A stretch of DNA of 62,078 bases from Gammaproteobacteria bacterium (GCA_030431585.1 JAUIIQ010000004.1:1-62078), one strand, 5' to 3'. Positions 17,162-28,797 are shown, counted from the stretch's first letter. Translations and numbers: made by a program. Notes: generated by a model from the letters alone, not told the origin.

Positions 17162-18300
17162 CAGATATTCAACTGCTGGAAGATAATGTTGATGGCAGCG
17201 TCTGCGACGATCAGGTAGACAACGGCAGTGACCACCGCCTCAGTAGCTGCCTGGCCCACTGCGGCGGAACTGCGGCCACTGTTGATCCCGGAACGACAGC
17301 CGGCTACCGCGATAAGCATGCCGAAGATGACGCTCTTGACCAGGCCCACAGACAGATGGGCCATGCTGATTGCGCTTTCGCCCTGGGCGATGTACATCAG
17401 GGGGGTAATGCCCATTCCGCCGGCGACTATACCGCCGCCCACCATGCCCAGGAGGTTGGCGTACAGCGTCAGCAGCGGCATCATAACCAGCAGCGCGAGT
17501 ATCCTCGGTACAACCAGGAACTCCATGGGAGATATACCCATAGTGGTAATCGCGTCGATCTCCTCGTTTGTCTGCATGGTGCCCAGTTGCGCAGCGTAAG
17601 CGGCGCCTGTCCTGCCTGCCATGACCACGGCTGTCATCAGGGCGCCCATTTCCCTGAGCATGCCGATGACCACCAGGTCCGCGACATAGATACCCGCGCC
17701 GAACTGCTGTAACTGCACAGCACCGAGGTAAGCCAGAATCATGCCCACCAGGATGCTGGTCAGGCTGATGATGGCGAAAGCGTCCGGGCCGGCCTGGTAG
17801 CAGAAGTTACGAAAATCCGAGAACCGGGTGGTCGCCTTGCCGGTGACCAGTCGGGCCAGAGCAATTCCCAGTTCCCCCAGGAAGTCCAGCGAGCCCACTG
17901 CCGCGTCACGCACCTCGCGCAGCAGGTGGCCTGGATCCATGGATTGGTACCAGGGAAGTGCGGGGCTAGCGCCCGGCTCGTGCGGGGGTACTGCGCTGGC
18001 CACGTCCAGTAATTGCTTCGCGCTGGCGGGAAAATTGCGAGTGGCGAAGCGTATATTGTCGTCCCGACACTGGTTGTAGCACTGCAGCAGAAACGCCATC
18101 AGCACGGAGTCCCAGTCTCCCAGACTCTCGCCGTCCACCACCAGTTCTTTGGCAGTGATACAGCAGAGATCTTCTTTCAGAATCTGGAAATCGCGGTGTG
18201 TATTACCCTGCACCCAATCGCCGCTGATCACAAGCACGGCGCTGTCCCGGTCATCGGTCAGCAGGTCGAATCCTGGAGGTTGTGGGGTCATTGTTTTCAT
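17161..18300 (-). CDS. MlaE-family permease with fused N-terminal STAS (MlaB-like) domain
   Basis: A 379-residue protein: residues ~1-120 are a STAS-like domain (SAVLVISGDWVQGN ... ELVVDGESLGDWDSVLMAFLL) and residues ~130-379 an MlaE permease with the conserved TSILVGMILAYLGAVQLQQFGAGIYVADLV and EIDAITTMGISPMEFLVVPR blocks. In the E. coli Mla system the STAS protein MlaB is separate and stabilises MlaF; here it is built into the permease. It is the first gene of the operon. A plausible sigma70 promoter lies 27-54 nt upstream. Confidence 0.92.
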   Translation of the reverse strand: MKTMTPQPPGFDLLTDDRDSAVLVISGDWVQGNTHRDFQILKEDLCCITAKELVVDGESLGDWDSVLMAFLLQCYNQCRDDNIRFATRNFPASAKQLLDVASAVPPHEPGASPALPWYQSMDPGHLLREVRDAAVGSLDFLGELGIALARLVTGKATTRFSDFRNFCYQAGPDAFAIISLTSILVGMILAYLGAVQLQQFGAGIYVADLVVIGMLREMGALMTAVVMAGRTGAAYAAQLGTMQTNEEIDAITTMGISPMEFLVVPRILALLVMMPLLTLYANLLGMVGGGIVAGGMGITPLMYIAQGESAISMAHLSVGLVKSVIFGMLIAVAGCRSGINSGRSSAAVGQAATEAVVTAVVYLIVADAAINIIFQQLNI

Positions 18301-18326
18301 GTCAAAGCGCAGAATCGCAGCAGCAG

Positions 18327-18354
18327 TCTATAGCCTTGGGCGCCTGTCTGTCAC
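18327..18354 (-). promoter_or_regulatory. Candidate sigma70 promoter of the MCE operon
   Basis: The minus strand reads GTGACA, 16 nt, TATAGA (-35 5/6, -10 4/6), placing the start point about 20 nt before the permease ATG. Confidence 0.42.
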
Positions 18355-18382
18355 CCTGCACCAGCCTGCGACGTCGGGGACT

Positions 18383-18886
18383 TTAGCTGAAGGGCAGTGT
18401 TGGCAGTACCGGGCGTAAGGCATCCTGTGCCTTGCGGTACACTTCTTCGACAGGTGTGAGGTTGCCCACCTCGCGGCGGCGGGAGATCATGGTGACCGGG
18501 AACAGGAAATTGTCGCTGGTCTTGTAACGCAGGGCCCGGCTGCGCCCGACCCGGTCTTCGTATACGACCCAGTGCAGGTTCAGTTGTGCGGCCAGCAGGT
18601 CGCCCAGGATGATGCCCATGGCCTGAAGTTCCCGAGTCTGATCCTGGCGCACTATCTGCTCGTCCAGCAGGCGTTGCAGCAGGGCGATGTCGTTGTCCCG
18701 GTCGCCGCTGAATTGGCGGCCCAAGTGGCGCTGCGCCAATTCTCCCAGCAGGTCGCGCTGTTGTTGCATGAACTGGCGGTCAACATCTGACAGTTCACTG
18801 ATCCGCGCCTCATCCTGGGCGATTGTCCAGGGTGAGAGTGTCAGCAGCAGCATCGGCAGCCAGAGTAATCTTCGCAGTTCCATCAT
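18383..18886 (-). CDS. Secreted DUF3806-like protein
   Basis: A 167-residue protein with a cleavable signal peptide (LLWLPMLLLTLSPWTIA-Q). The mature part is helical at first, then has MGIILGDLLAAQLNLHWVVYEDRVGRSRALRY. This LGD...LHW block is what I associate with the DUF3806 family, which has no established function. A Met-Met start at 18886/18883 cannot be resolved. It lies between the MCE operon and dapA, on the strand of the MCE operon but separated from it by 82 nt that include that operon's promoter. Confidence 0.65.
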   Translation of the reverse strand: MMELRRLLWLPMLLLTLSPWTIAQDEARISELSDVDRQFMQQQRDLLGELAQRHLGRQFSGDRDNDIALLQRLLDEQIVRQDQTRELQAMGIILGDLLAAQLNLHWVVYEDRVGRSRALRYKTSDNFLFPVTMISRRREVGNLTPVEEVYRKAQDALRPVLPTLPFS

Positions 18887-18950
18887 TTGCGGGCCTCCAG
18901 TGGGGTGTCAGTAGGAGGATAGCAGCACTACCTATTTTGACCCAAGCTGG

Positions 18951-18978
18951 TTGTCATCCCCGTCCCTTCATGGATAAT
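18951..18978 (+). promoter_or_regulatory. Sigma70 promoter of dapA-bamC
   Basis: TTGTCA (5/6), 16-nt spacer, GATAAT (5/6). It predicts a start near 18985 and a 60-nt leader before dapA. Confidence 0.55.
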
Positions 18979-19044
18979 GGCCATCTTCCCAGCGGACCGA
19001 TTCGCGGTACCTTTCGTCCGCCAGAATTTTTCGGAGAATACTTG

Positions 19045-19920
19045 ATGATAACCGGCAGTATTGTCGCTCTGGTGACGCCCATGCAGGGCGATGGCAGCGT
19101 CGACTGGGACGCCCTGGATCGATTGCTGGACCTGCACATGGGCGCGCAAACCAGCGCTATCGGCGCCGTGGGCACCACCGGGGAAAGTGCCACCCTGAGT
19201 GTTCCCGAGCACTGTGAGGTGATCAAGCACTGTGTGCAGTATGTGGCGGGCCGCATTCCCATCGTGGCCGGTACCGGCGCGAATGCCACCCGGGAGGCGA
19301 TTGAGTTGACCAGGGCTGCCGCCAACGCTGGCGCTGATGCCTGTTTGCTGGTCACTCCCTACTATAACCGTCCCACCCAGAATGGCCTGTATGAGCACTT
19401 TAAAGCCATCGCAGAAGCGGTCGATGTGCCCCAGATCCTGTATAACGTCCCCGGGCGCACTGCTGTCGATATGCACAATGACACGGTGCTGCGACTGGCA
19501 GGTATCGCCAATATCGTCGGTATAAAAGATGCCACTGGTGACCTTGAGCGGGGGCGTGATCTGATTGCCCGCTGCGGGGAGCAGCTTGCTGTGTACTCCG
19601 GCGACGACGCCACCGCGATGGAGCTTATTCTGGCCGGTGGCAGCGGTAATATTTCAGTCACCGCCAACGTTGTGCCGGAGCTGATGGCAGAGCTGTGCCG
19701 GCTGGCCGCTGCGGGTGACCGGGCGGGTGCCGGCGCGATCAATGACAAGCTGGCACCACTTAACCGCGCACTGTTTCTCGAGGCTAACCCTATCCCGGTG
19801 AAATGGGCGTTACAGCAACAGGGGCTGATAGGAGCTGGCATACGTCTGCCGTTGACGCCACTCGACAGCAAATTCCATGACGAGGTCAGAGCGGCCTTGC
19901 AGCAGGCAGCAGCGTTATGA
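19045..19920 (+). CDS. dapA: 4-hydroxy-tetrahydrodipicolinate synthase
   Basis: A 291-residue TIM-barrel enzyme that condenses pyruvate with aspartate semialdehyde, the first committed step to DAP and lysine. Visible catalytic residues are Thr44-Thr45 (GTTGES), Tyr133 (ILYNVPGRTA), Arg138 and the Schiff-base Lys161 (IVGIKDATGD). The start at ATG 19045 follows GGAGAA by 6 nt and gives the standard N-terminus MITGSIVALVTPM; a longer open frame upstream is not coding. It overlaps bamC by 4 nt (ATGA). dapE and dapD are 6-8 kb away. Confidence 0.97.
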   Translation: MITGSIVALVTPMQGDGSVDWDALDRLLDLHMGAQTSAIGAVGTTGESATLSVPEHCEVIKHCVQYVAGRIPIVAGTGANATREAIELTRAAANAGADACLLVTPYYNRPTQNGLYEHFKAIAEAVDVPQILYNVPGRTAVDMHNDTVLRLAGIANIVGIKDATGDLERGRDLIARCGEQLAVYSGDDATAMELILAGGSGNISVTANVVPELMAELCRLAAAGDRAGAGAINDKLAPLNRALFLEANPIPVKWALQQQGLIGAGIRLPLTPLDSKFHDEVRAALQQAAAL

Positions 19921-20972
19921 TGGTGACTGGATTTCCGGCGCGCGCGGCGTTGGTCGGCATGTTGGTTGTCGTGCTGCCTGCCTGTGGTTACCTGTTTGGT
20001 GATGAGGGCGTGTTTCGCGATACTTCCGAAGACTACAAGAAAGCACCGGACATGCCGGTGATACAGGTTCCGCAGGGAAAAAGCACTGAAGCCTTGCAGG
20101 AAATCTATCCGGTGCCGCCGGCGCGCAGCTCGGTGGTCCGCAGCGGCGAATTTGAGGTGCCCCGGCCAACACCCCTGGTGGCCAGCGGCGCGGACGAGAC
20201 CGTGCGCATACAGCGCCTTGGTGACGATAGCTGGGCGCTGATCGCTGAAGCCCCCGGTCAGGTGTGGCCACAGGTGCGTGGCTTCCTCGCCGGCGCCGGT
20301 ATTGGCGTATCCAGGGTGGACGCCCGTGCCGGCGTGCTGGAGACGGGTTGGTTGCAACTCGAGTCGGCGCCCATGAACAGCCGTTTTCGTATGCGCATTG
20401 AGCAGGGTGTGCAACGGGGCACCAGTGAGCTGCACGTGTTGCAGCAGAACCAGGCTGGTGAGGTGAGCAGTTGGCCAGAACGCTCGGACAACGTAGAGCA
20501 GGAAGCAGAAATGCTGCGTTCTCTCGCGCAGTATATTGCCAACAGCGCGGATGCCGCCCCTGTTTCCATGATTGCGGAGCAGGGGATCGCTGCCGGTGGG
20601 CGGATTTCGCTGCAGGAGAAGCCGGACGGTGAGCCCTATATTTTGTTGCAACTGCCTTTTGACCGTGCCTGGGCATCACTTGGCCGCGCACTGGAGAAGT
20701 CCACTTTTGAAGTGAAAGACCGTGATCGTAGTCAAGGCCTTTACTATGCCCGCTTCCTGGGGCCCGAAGGGGGAGTGGATGAAGGTTGGTTCAGCTGGCT
20801 GTGGGATGTCGAGGAGGAGCACCCGCATGCTGGTGACAGCTTCATCGTCTCCATGGAAAACCGCGGTGACGCGGGTGTGCACATCTTTTTACGAGCGCAG
20901 GATGACGCGACGGAGTTGACTGTGCGCAACCAGCAGGCATTGCTGTCTCTGATCAAGGGCAATATCAACTAA
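19917..20972 (+). CDS. bamC: Outer-membrane assembly lipoprotein BamC (NlpB)
   Basis: A 351-residue lipoprotein of the beta-barrel assembly machine. The signal peptide ends in the lipobox LPAC (Cys at ~residue 23), followed by the family's unstructured N-terminus that contacts BamD (DTSEDYKKAPDMPVIQVPQG). Two helix-grip domains follow. It is co-translated with dapA (4-nt overlap), the usual dapA-bamC pair of gammaproteobacteria. Confidence 0.93.
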   Translation: MMVTGFPARAALVGMLVVVLPACGYLFGDEGVFRDTSEDYKKAPDMPVIQVPQGKSTEALQEIYPVPPARSSVVRSGEFEVPRPTPLVASGADETVRIQRLGDDSWALIAEAPGQVWPQVRGFLAGAGIGVSRVDARAGVLETGWLQLESAPMNSRFRMRIEQGVQRGTSELHVLQQNQAGEVSSWPERSDNVEQEAEMLRSLAQYIANSADAAPVSMIAEQGIAAGGRISLQEKPDGEPYILLQLPFDRAWASLGRALEKSTFEVKDRDRSQGLYYARFLGPEGGVDEGWFSWLWDVEEEHPHAGDSFIVSMENRGDAGVHIFLRAQDDATELTVRNQQALLSLIKGNIN

Positions 20973-21000
20973 CTTACCGCGAAGGGGTTTCAGGCCGCTG

Positions 21001-21759
21001 ATGCGTTTTGCTTCGCTAGGTTCGGGCAGCAAGGGCAACGCCACAATCGTTCAGTCCGGAGACACCCTGCTGATGATCGATTGTGGGTTTTCGCTGCGTG
21101 AGACCACCCGGCGCATGGTGAGACTGGGCCTGGAGCCGGAGCAACTCCAGGCTATTCTGGTTACCCATGAGCACAGCGATCATTGCGCCGGTGTCGCTCG
21201 CCTGTCGCGTCGCTACAATATTCCGGTCTATCTCACCCATGGCACAGCTGCCAGCGGGCGCTGCGATGGCAGCCACGAGTTTCGCTGCTTCAACTGTGAC
21301 GAACACATCCAGATTGGCGATATTGACGTGCAGACCGTTGCCGTACCGCACGATGCCGCCGAACCCTGCCAGTTTCGCCTGTCCAGCAATGGCCGTTCAC
21401 TGGGCGTTCTCACCGATCTCGGCTGCGTTACCCCGCACGTGGTCGCCAGCTACCGCGGCTGCGACAGTCTGTTACTGGAGTTCAATCACGACGCCGATAT
21501 GTTGCAGCAAGGGGCCTATCCTGCCCAGTTGAAACGTCGGGTCGGCGGGGACTGGGGGCACCTGAACAACCACCAGGCTGCCCAGCTGCTGCAACAGCTC
21601 GATTGTGCCGAAACGCTCAATAATCTGGTGGTCGCTCATATCAGCGATAACAATAATTCGCGCGACTGTGCCGAGCAGGCCTTGAGTACGGTGCTCGATT
21701 CGCTGGAGGAAGTAGTTTGGGCCCACCAGAACGAGGGGTTCAGCTGGCTTCAGGTCTAG
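21001..21759 (+). CDS. MBL-fold metallo-hydrolase (YycJ-like)
   Basis: A 252-residue metallo-beta-lactamase fold protein. The dinuclear metal site is VTHEHSDHCAG (HxHxDH), with further ligands in AVPHDAAEP, VLTDLG and EFNHD. The opening MRFASLGSGSKGNATIV is typical of the YycJ/WalJ-type group found downstream of bamC in Pseudomonas relatives. The substrate is unknown; related proteins act on nucleic acids or phosphodiesters. In many relatives purC follows, but it is absent here. Confidence 0.88.
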   Translation: MRFASLGSGSKGNATIVQSGDTLLMIDCGFSLRETTRRMVRLGLEPEQLQAILVTHEHSDHCAGVARLSRRYNIPVYLTHGTAASGRCDGSHEFRCFNCDEHIQIGDIDVQTVAVPHDAAEPCQFRLSSNGRSLGVLTDLGCVTPHVVASYRGCDSLLLEFNHDADMLQQGAYPAQLKRRVGGDWGHLNNHQAAQLLQQLDCAETLNNLVVAHISDNNNSRDCAEQALSTVLDSLEEVVWAHQNEGFSWLQV

Positions 21760-22652
21760 CTTTCCAGAGGTGGTACTGCGGCTTCCTGCGCTGACGCTTT
21801 GCGCTCTTCTTCTGCCCGGTTGCGCTTCCAGCGCCGGTTACTCCACAGCCAGCTTTCCGGTTCGTCTCGAATGGCCTCTTCTGCCATCTCTACATAGCGC
21901 TCGGTGATCACGTGAGACGTCTTGTCGTAAGGCGGGCTGGCAAAGGGTTTGAACTCTATCTCGTAGTATCCGGTGCGGCGGCGTCGGCACTGGGCGAAAA
22001 TCACCGGAAACCCCGTCATTTTTGCGATCGTTTCCGCGCCAAGGTAAAAGTTCGCTTCCTGATGCATGAAGGTAGTCCAGAGGCCCCTCTCGCTGCGAAT
22101 AGGCGACTGATCCGCCACCATGACAAACAGCCGAAACTCCCTGCGCCGACGCAGTATGTCGCGGGTGGATTCCGCCACGGCTAGCGGCCGGGAGCCGAAC
22201 TGACTGCGAATCTCGTGAATAAGTTTGTCTACCGAGGGGTTGTGCAGGGGCTTGTAAACCGGGTCGATGGGAATCTGGTAGTAGCTGGTGGCACCGTGCA
22301 GCATCCACTCCCAGTTGCCCTGATGAATGGTGACCACGATGGCCGAGCGGGTAAAGCCTTCGGTCTGCTGCTCAAGAACATCGGGATTGACCACACGTGC
22401 CCGCTGCAGAAAGTCCTCCCGCCGCATGCGCCGGGCTTTGACGATCTCCAGAGCCACCTGGCTGATCCGGTAATAGAAACGTCTGCCCAGGCGGGCCAGT
22501 TCCCCCGCTGATTTCTCTGGAAATGCCCTGGCCAGGTTGTCTCTCACCACGTCGCGGCGGTAGCGAAAGACATGGTAGAGAAAGATATACCCCAGCCATG
22601 CCACCGCGTAGAGCAGGGGAAATGGCAGATAACCCAGCAGGCGGTAGATCAT
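21756..22652 (-). CDS. LpxL/HtrB-family lysophospholipid/lipid A acyltransferase
   Basis: A 298-residue membrane-anchored acyltransferase. It has an N-terminal hydrophobic helix (LLGYLPFPLLYAVAWLGYIFLYHVF) and the HX4E catalytic motif in TIHQGNWEW, then VYKPLHNPSVDKLI and VADQSP as in the LpxL/LpxM group. The start was set at ATG 22652, which overlaps the stop of the leucine-rich lipoprotein gene (ATGA); the longer frame upstream would run into that gene. It is convergent with the MBL gene (4-nt overlap). It could acylate lipid A, a phospholipid or an ornithine-type lipid. Confidence 0.88.
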   Translation of the reverse strand: MIYRLLGYLPFPLLYAVAWLGYIFLYHVFRYRRDVVRDNLARAFPEKSAGELARLGRRFYYRISQVALEIVKARRMRREDFLQRARVVNPDVLEQQTEGFTRSAIVVTIHQGNWEWMLHGATSYYQIPIDPVYKPLHNPSVDKLIHEIRSQFGSRPLAVAESTRDILRRRREFRLFVMVADQSPIRSERGLWTTFMHQEANFYLGAETIAKMTGFPVIFAQCRRRRTGYYEIEFKPFASPPYDKTSHVITERYVEMAEEAIRDEPESWLWSNRRWKRNRAEEERKASAQEAAVPPLES

Positions 22653-23146
22653 GGTTTGGCACAGTGCGCTGGCAGGTTGATCTCCTCCAGCTGGAACAGT
22701 GCAGCCGAGCCGGGGCACTGCAGCTGGGCGTTCCCCGAGAGGTCCAGTACCCGCAGGGAGAGCAGTTCGTAGAGCGGTACCGGGTCAACCACATCGTTGT
22801 TGTCCAGGTAAAGGCTGCGCAGCGATGACAGGGTTGTCAGCGCGACCAGGTTCCGAATACTGTTGCCGGACAGAGACAGCTCACGCAGCCCGGTAAATAT
22901 TTGCAGTCCGTCAAGACTGCTGATGCCGGCGTGGTTGCAGTCGAGCTTCAGCAGTTCATTGGGGCGGGTCACTTGCTGATCAATGACTGCCTGTTCTACG
23001 CAGGTGCGCAGGGCGTCGTCCGTGACGGACAGTCCGGACAGCAGCGGGCGAGGCGTATACACGCGCTTTTCGTTGACGGTGAGGTCATAGTTGCTGCAGC
23101 CGGTGATGATTGCCAGCAGGGCTGCCAGTTTGATCCAGTGCGACAT
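22649..23146 (-). CDS. Leucine-rich-repeat lipoprotein
   Basis: A 165-residue lipoprotein. The signal peptide leads to the lipobox ITGC (Cys near residue 17). The mature part has about four 21-23-residue leucine-rich repeats (for example LRELSLSGNSIRNLVAL and LRSLYLDNNDVVDPVPL). The start at ATG 23146 follows GAGGAAG; an upstream open frame of 55 codons lacks a ribosome-binding site. It is co-translated with the acyltransferase. Function unknown; a protein-interaction role at the envelope is inferred from the repeats. Confidence 0.82.
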   Translation of the reverse strand: MSHWIKLAALLAIITGCSNYDLTVNEKRVYTPRPLLSGLSVTDDALRTCVEQAVIDQQVTRPNELLKLDCNHAGISSLDGLQIFTGLRELSLSGNSIRNLVALTTLSSLRSLYLDNNDVVDPVPLYELLSLRVLDLSGNAQLQCPGSAALFQLEEINLPAHCAKP

Positions 23147-23257
23147 TGTCGCTTCCTCCAGAAGTGTGCCCGTCAGTACTCGCGTATTTTGCCCGTAGCC
23201 GAGGCGCCATTGGCTACCTATAATAACATTGCCAGAGAGAGAAATTCGGAAAGCCTG

Positions 23258-24586
23258 ATGACAAAGCCCGGCAATGCGGGGAAGCGTTCCCCGGACAGCC
23301 CCAGCAGCCATGGAGATGCGATCTCACTGGTGCAGCGTGGGAACTTGAAGAACCTGGAGATCACACTGCGCAAGCAGTGGCGACTGGGGCAGAATATCGT
23401 ACTGTGCTGGAGCGCAGACGAACGCGGCCTGCTGGTTATCTTCGTGCCGCATTACTTCCTTGGCAACTACTGTGCCGGGGACGAGCAGCATCGAGGCAAT
23501 GAGGAGTTCATACGCGAGCTGATATCGGGCGAGCGGCGCAAGACCCGCGAGGAGATGTTCGCCGTGTCTGAGCGGCTGGGTGTCTCTCCCACTTTCATCA
23601 AGCTGGATACGGCGCTGTCGGAGGAGTCACCCGTGCTGCGGCAGGTGGAGCAGCTTATTCGACGCTATGGCCTGAGCTATGTCGATAGTCGCGCCGTGTT
23701 GCTCTTCGATATAGTGGAATTTTCCCTGTATACACCCTTTGAGCAGGCCAGTCAGCTCAACAGCCTGTCTTATTCACTGAACTCGGCGTACAACAAACTG
23801 TTGGCGCGGGGTATAGAAATTAACTTTGCGCGCACCACCACCGGTGATGGCTATTACATCTGGAACCGCAGCCTGGGTCCTGAAGCCAACCTTGATCTGT
23901 TTTATTTTATGCTGCTGGTGGTTGCTGATAACGCCGCTGCTCGCGCGGCGTCACGTGGCAATACCGTGCCGGTGATCCGTTCTGCCTACCACATAGGTGG
24001 GCACTACGAGCTCTACCAGGCTGAGGGGGTGAATCCCACTGTCCTGAGCTACATCGTTGGAGACGTCACCATCGAACTGGCACGCATGGTCGGTTTGGCA
24101 CAGTCAGAGCAAATTCTGATAGGGGACTTTGCCACCCACATCGGTGAAGGGGCGTTGTCTTCTGCCAAGGTTTCCACGCCTGCATTTGTCGCCGCCTGTC
24201 ATCGTCGCCTGTCTTCGCTGTCGGGCATTCAACTTGCCGGGAAAACCATCTCTTCAATTGGCTGTCGCTTGAGCGAGCATGAAGACGATAACGGCGAGTC
24301 GATACCACGGCGGTTTCGCATCACCGACAAACACGGTCTGTCTCGCTATGCGTTTAATCTTGAGCTGACTGTCGACACCGGCGAGGAAACCACCCGGCTG
24401 GGGCTGGATGAGGCCCGGCTGCCAGGTCATGCGCCTGCGTCGGATGAGGTGCCTGCCGATTCCACCGCGCCATTGCCTCCTTGCCCTGAGCCGGATCATC
24501 CGGCGCCGCCCGCATCGGCTGAAGAGTTATTCGACGATTTGGCCGGCTTGTTAAAGAAGCGTCACGGCAGCATTACTGAGGAGTGA
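23258..24586 (+). CDS. Soluble protein with a class III nucleotide-cyclase-like domain
   Basis: A 442-residue cytoplasmic protein. Residues ~1-140 are of unknown type. Residues ~145-330 resemble the class III adenylyl/guanylyl cyclase fold: LLFDIVEFSLYTPF fits the first metal-binding Asp strand, and TTTGDGYYIW fits the second Asp hairpin. SYIVGDVTIELARMVGLAQSEQILIGD fits the dimer-interface strand, although the usual Asn of VNxAxR is not conserved. The C-terminus (~390-442) is Pro/Glu/Asp-rich. ATG 23258 has GGAA upstream. It may be an active, divergent cyclase or a pseudo-enzyme. It is divergent from the leucine-rich lipoprotein gene. Confidence 0.65.
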   Translation: MTKPGNAGKRSPDSPSSHGDAISLVQRGNLKNLEITLRKQWRLGQNIVLCWSADERGLLVIFVPHYFLGNYCAGDEQHRGNEEFIRELISGERRKTREEMFAVSERLGVSPTFIKLDTALSEESPVLRQVEQLIRRYGLSYVDSRAVLLFDIVEFSLYTPFEQASQLNSLSYSLNSAYNKLLARGIEINFARTTTGDGYYIWNRSLGPEANLDLFYFMLLVVADNAAARAASRGNTVPVIRSAYHIGGHYELYQAEGVNPTVLSYIVGDVTIELARMVGLAQSEQILIGDFATHIGEGALSSAKVSTPAFVAACHRRLSSLSGIQLAGKTISSIGCRLSEHEDDNGESIPRRFRITDKHGLSRYAFNLELTVDTGEETTRLGLDEARLPGHAPASDEVPADSTAPLPPCPEPDHPAPPASAEELFDDLAGLLKKRHGSITEE

Positions 24587-25393
24587 TTGTTCTTGCCTGG
24601 TGATGCCAGGGCGCAGCTGGCGATTTGCGCCCGTTCTGAGCAGGCCCTGCCGACAGCGCACAGGCTGGCAGAGCTGCTGCAGCTGCCGCAGGTTCCGCCA
24701 GGCACTCTACCCAGTGACTGCAAATCCGCGCAGGCATTGCTGCTTGTCGATACCCAGACACTGGCACTGCAGCTCTGCGGCCGCAAAATGCCCGGTGCAG
24801 TCGCGGTGGATTTCGGCGCGGCCGACATGCGTCATCGGCGTGGTGCGGGCCACAACGAACTGCTGGGTAAAGCGGTGGGGATAGGCAAGAAACGGGAGCT
24901 GGCGGTACTGGATGCGACAGCGGGGCTGGGGCGAGATGGTTTTGTATTGGCTGATCTGGGTGCGCGAGTGCGCATGTACGAACGCCACCCGGTGGTGGCG
25001 GCAATGCTCGAGGCCGGAATCAGGGCTGCCCAGACGTCGTCGGATGCGTGGTTGGCGGGAGTGGTCTCGCGGATGAGCCTGTGTTCGCAGGATGCGCGGC
25101 AAACTGATCCGTCGCAGCTCTGCCAGGCAGACGTTATCTACCTTGACCCCATGTTCGAACGCCGCGACAAGTCTGCTGCGGTGAAAAAGGAGATGGCACT
25201 GTTCCAGTTTCTTCTGCAGGATGAGCCGGAAGATGAAGCCGATTTGCTGCGCTGGGCGCTGCAGCGTCCGGTAGCCAGAGTGGTGGTTAAACGGCCAGCC
25301 AGAGCGGCGCCCCTGGCGGGTATGACGCCGTCCCACAGTATCCGAGGCAAGGCAGTGCGCTACGATGTCCACGTGTTGGCAGGTCTTTGCTAG
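24587..25393 (+). CDS. rsmJ: 16S rRNA (guanine-1516-N2)-methyltransferase
   Basis: A 268-residue SAM-dependent methyltransferase that modifies G1516 of 16S rRNA. The SAM site is VLDATAGLGRDGFVLADLGA, and the catalytic/target block is VIYLDPMFERRDKSAAVKKEM, both typical of RsmJ. No ATG is available at the N-terminus: the frame begins with TTG at 24587, straight after the preceding stop, or TTG at 24593, which is 9 nt after GAGGAG. The second has better spacing and would shorten the protein by two residues. It is probably co-transcribed with the cyclase-like gene. Confidence 0.92.
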   Translation: MFLPGDARAQLAICARSEQALPTAHRLAELLQLPQVPPGTLPSDCKSAQALLLVDTQTLALQLCGRKMPGAVAVDFGAADMRHRRGAGHNELLGKAVGIGKKRELAVLDATAGLGRDGFVLADLGARVRMYERHPVVAAMLEAGIRAAQTSSDAWLAGVVSRMSLCSQDARQTDPSQLCQADVIYLDPMFERRDKSAAVKKEMALFQFLLQDEPEDEADLLRWALQRPVARVVVKRPARAAPLAGMTPSHSIRGKAVRYDVHVLAGLC

Positions 25394-25448
25394 CGCAAGT
25401 CTGGCGAGCCTTCCATGCACACTTTTTTCACCCCAATGGGAAATAATT

Positions 25449-28362
<2,914 letters not shown>

Positions 28363-28386
28363 GGTGAGATGTGTCCTGTGTCCACC

Positions 28387-28743
28387 CTAAAGGGTGTGAT
28401 GGTTAAAAATGGTCTGATAATTGGCGGCGGAAAAACCGCAGTGCAGCTCGTGTCCTGTATCCAGCACGGGGCGTTTGAACAGGGTGGGTTGCACCAGGAT
28501 AGCGCTGAGCGCGGAAGCATCATCCATGTTGTCACGCACACCCTGGTCAAGGCTTTTCCAGGTAGTGCTGCGTTTGTTAACCAATGCTTCCCACCCCAGT
28601 GCCTGCAGCCATTGTGCCACGGTTTCCTGCTCCAGGCCGTCTGCGCGCACGTCATGGAAGCGATACTCGATTTCTCTGTCCTCCAGCCACTTGCGGGCTT
28701 TCTTGACGGTGTCGCAGTTTTTGATGCCATAGAGGGTGATCAC
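28387..28743 (-). CDS. yffB: ArsC/Spx-family protein YffB
   Basis: A 118-residue thioredoxin-fold protein. It has a single N-terminal cysteine in YGIKNCDTVKKARKWL, the start typical of the YffB branch of the ArsC family, and the second ArsC-type block KRPVLDTG. Genes of this branch are commonly found next to dapD/dapE, as here. The biochemical role is not established; a glutathione-dependent reductase function has been proposed for the family. Confidence 0.88.
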   Translation of the reverse strand: MITLYGIKNCDTVKKARKWLEDREIEYRFHDVRADGLEQETVAQWLQALGWEALVNKRSTTWKSLDQGVRDNMDDASALSAILVQPTLFKRPVLDTGHELHCGFSAANYQTIFNHHTL

Positions 28744-28797
28744 GTAAGGTCCTCACACTGGTTCTTTGCGGGTGCGCAAGCATAGCAAATCAGACTC

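Noticed and set aside
19362-20651. 429-codon minus-strand open frame
   Set aside because: It is opposite dapA and bamC and carries only composition typical of antisense frames.
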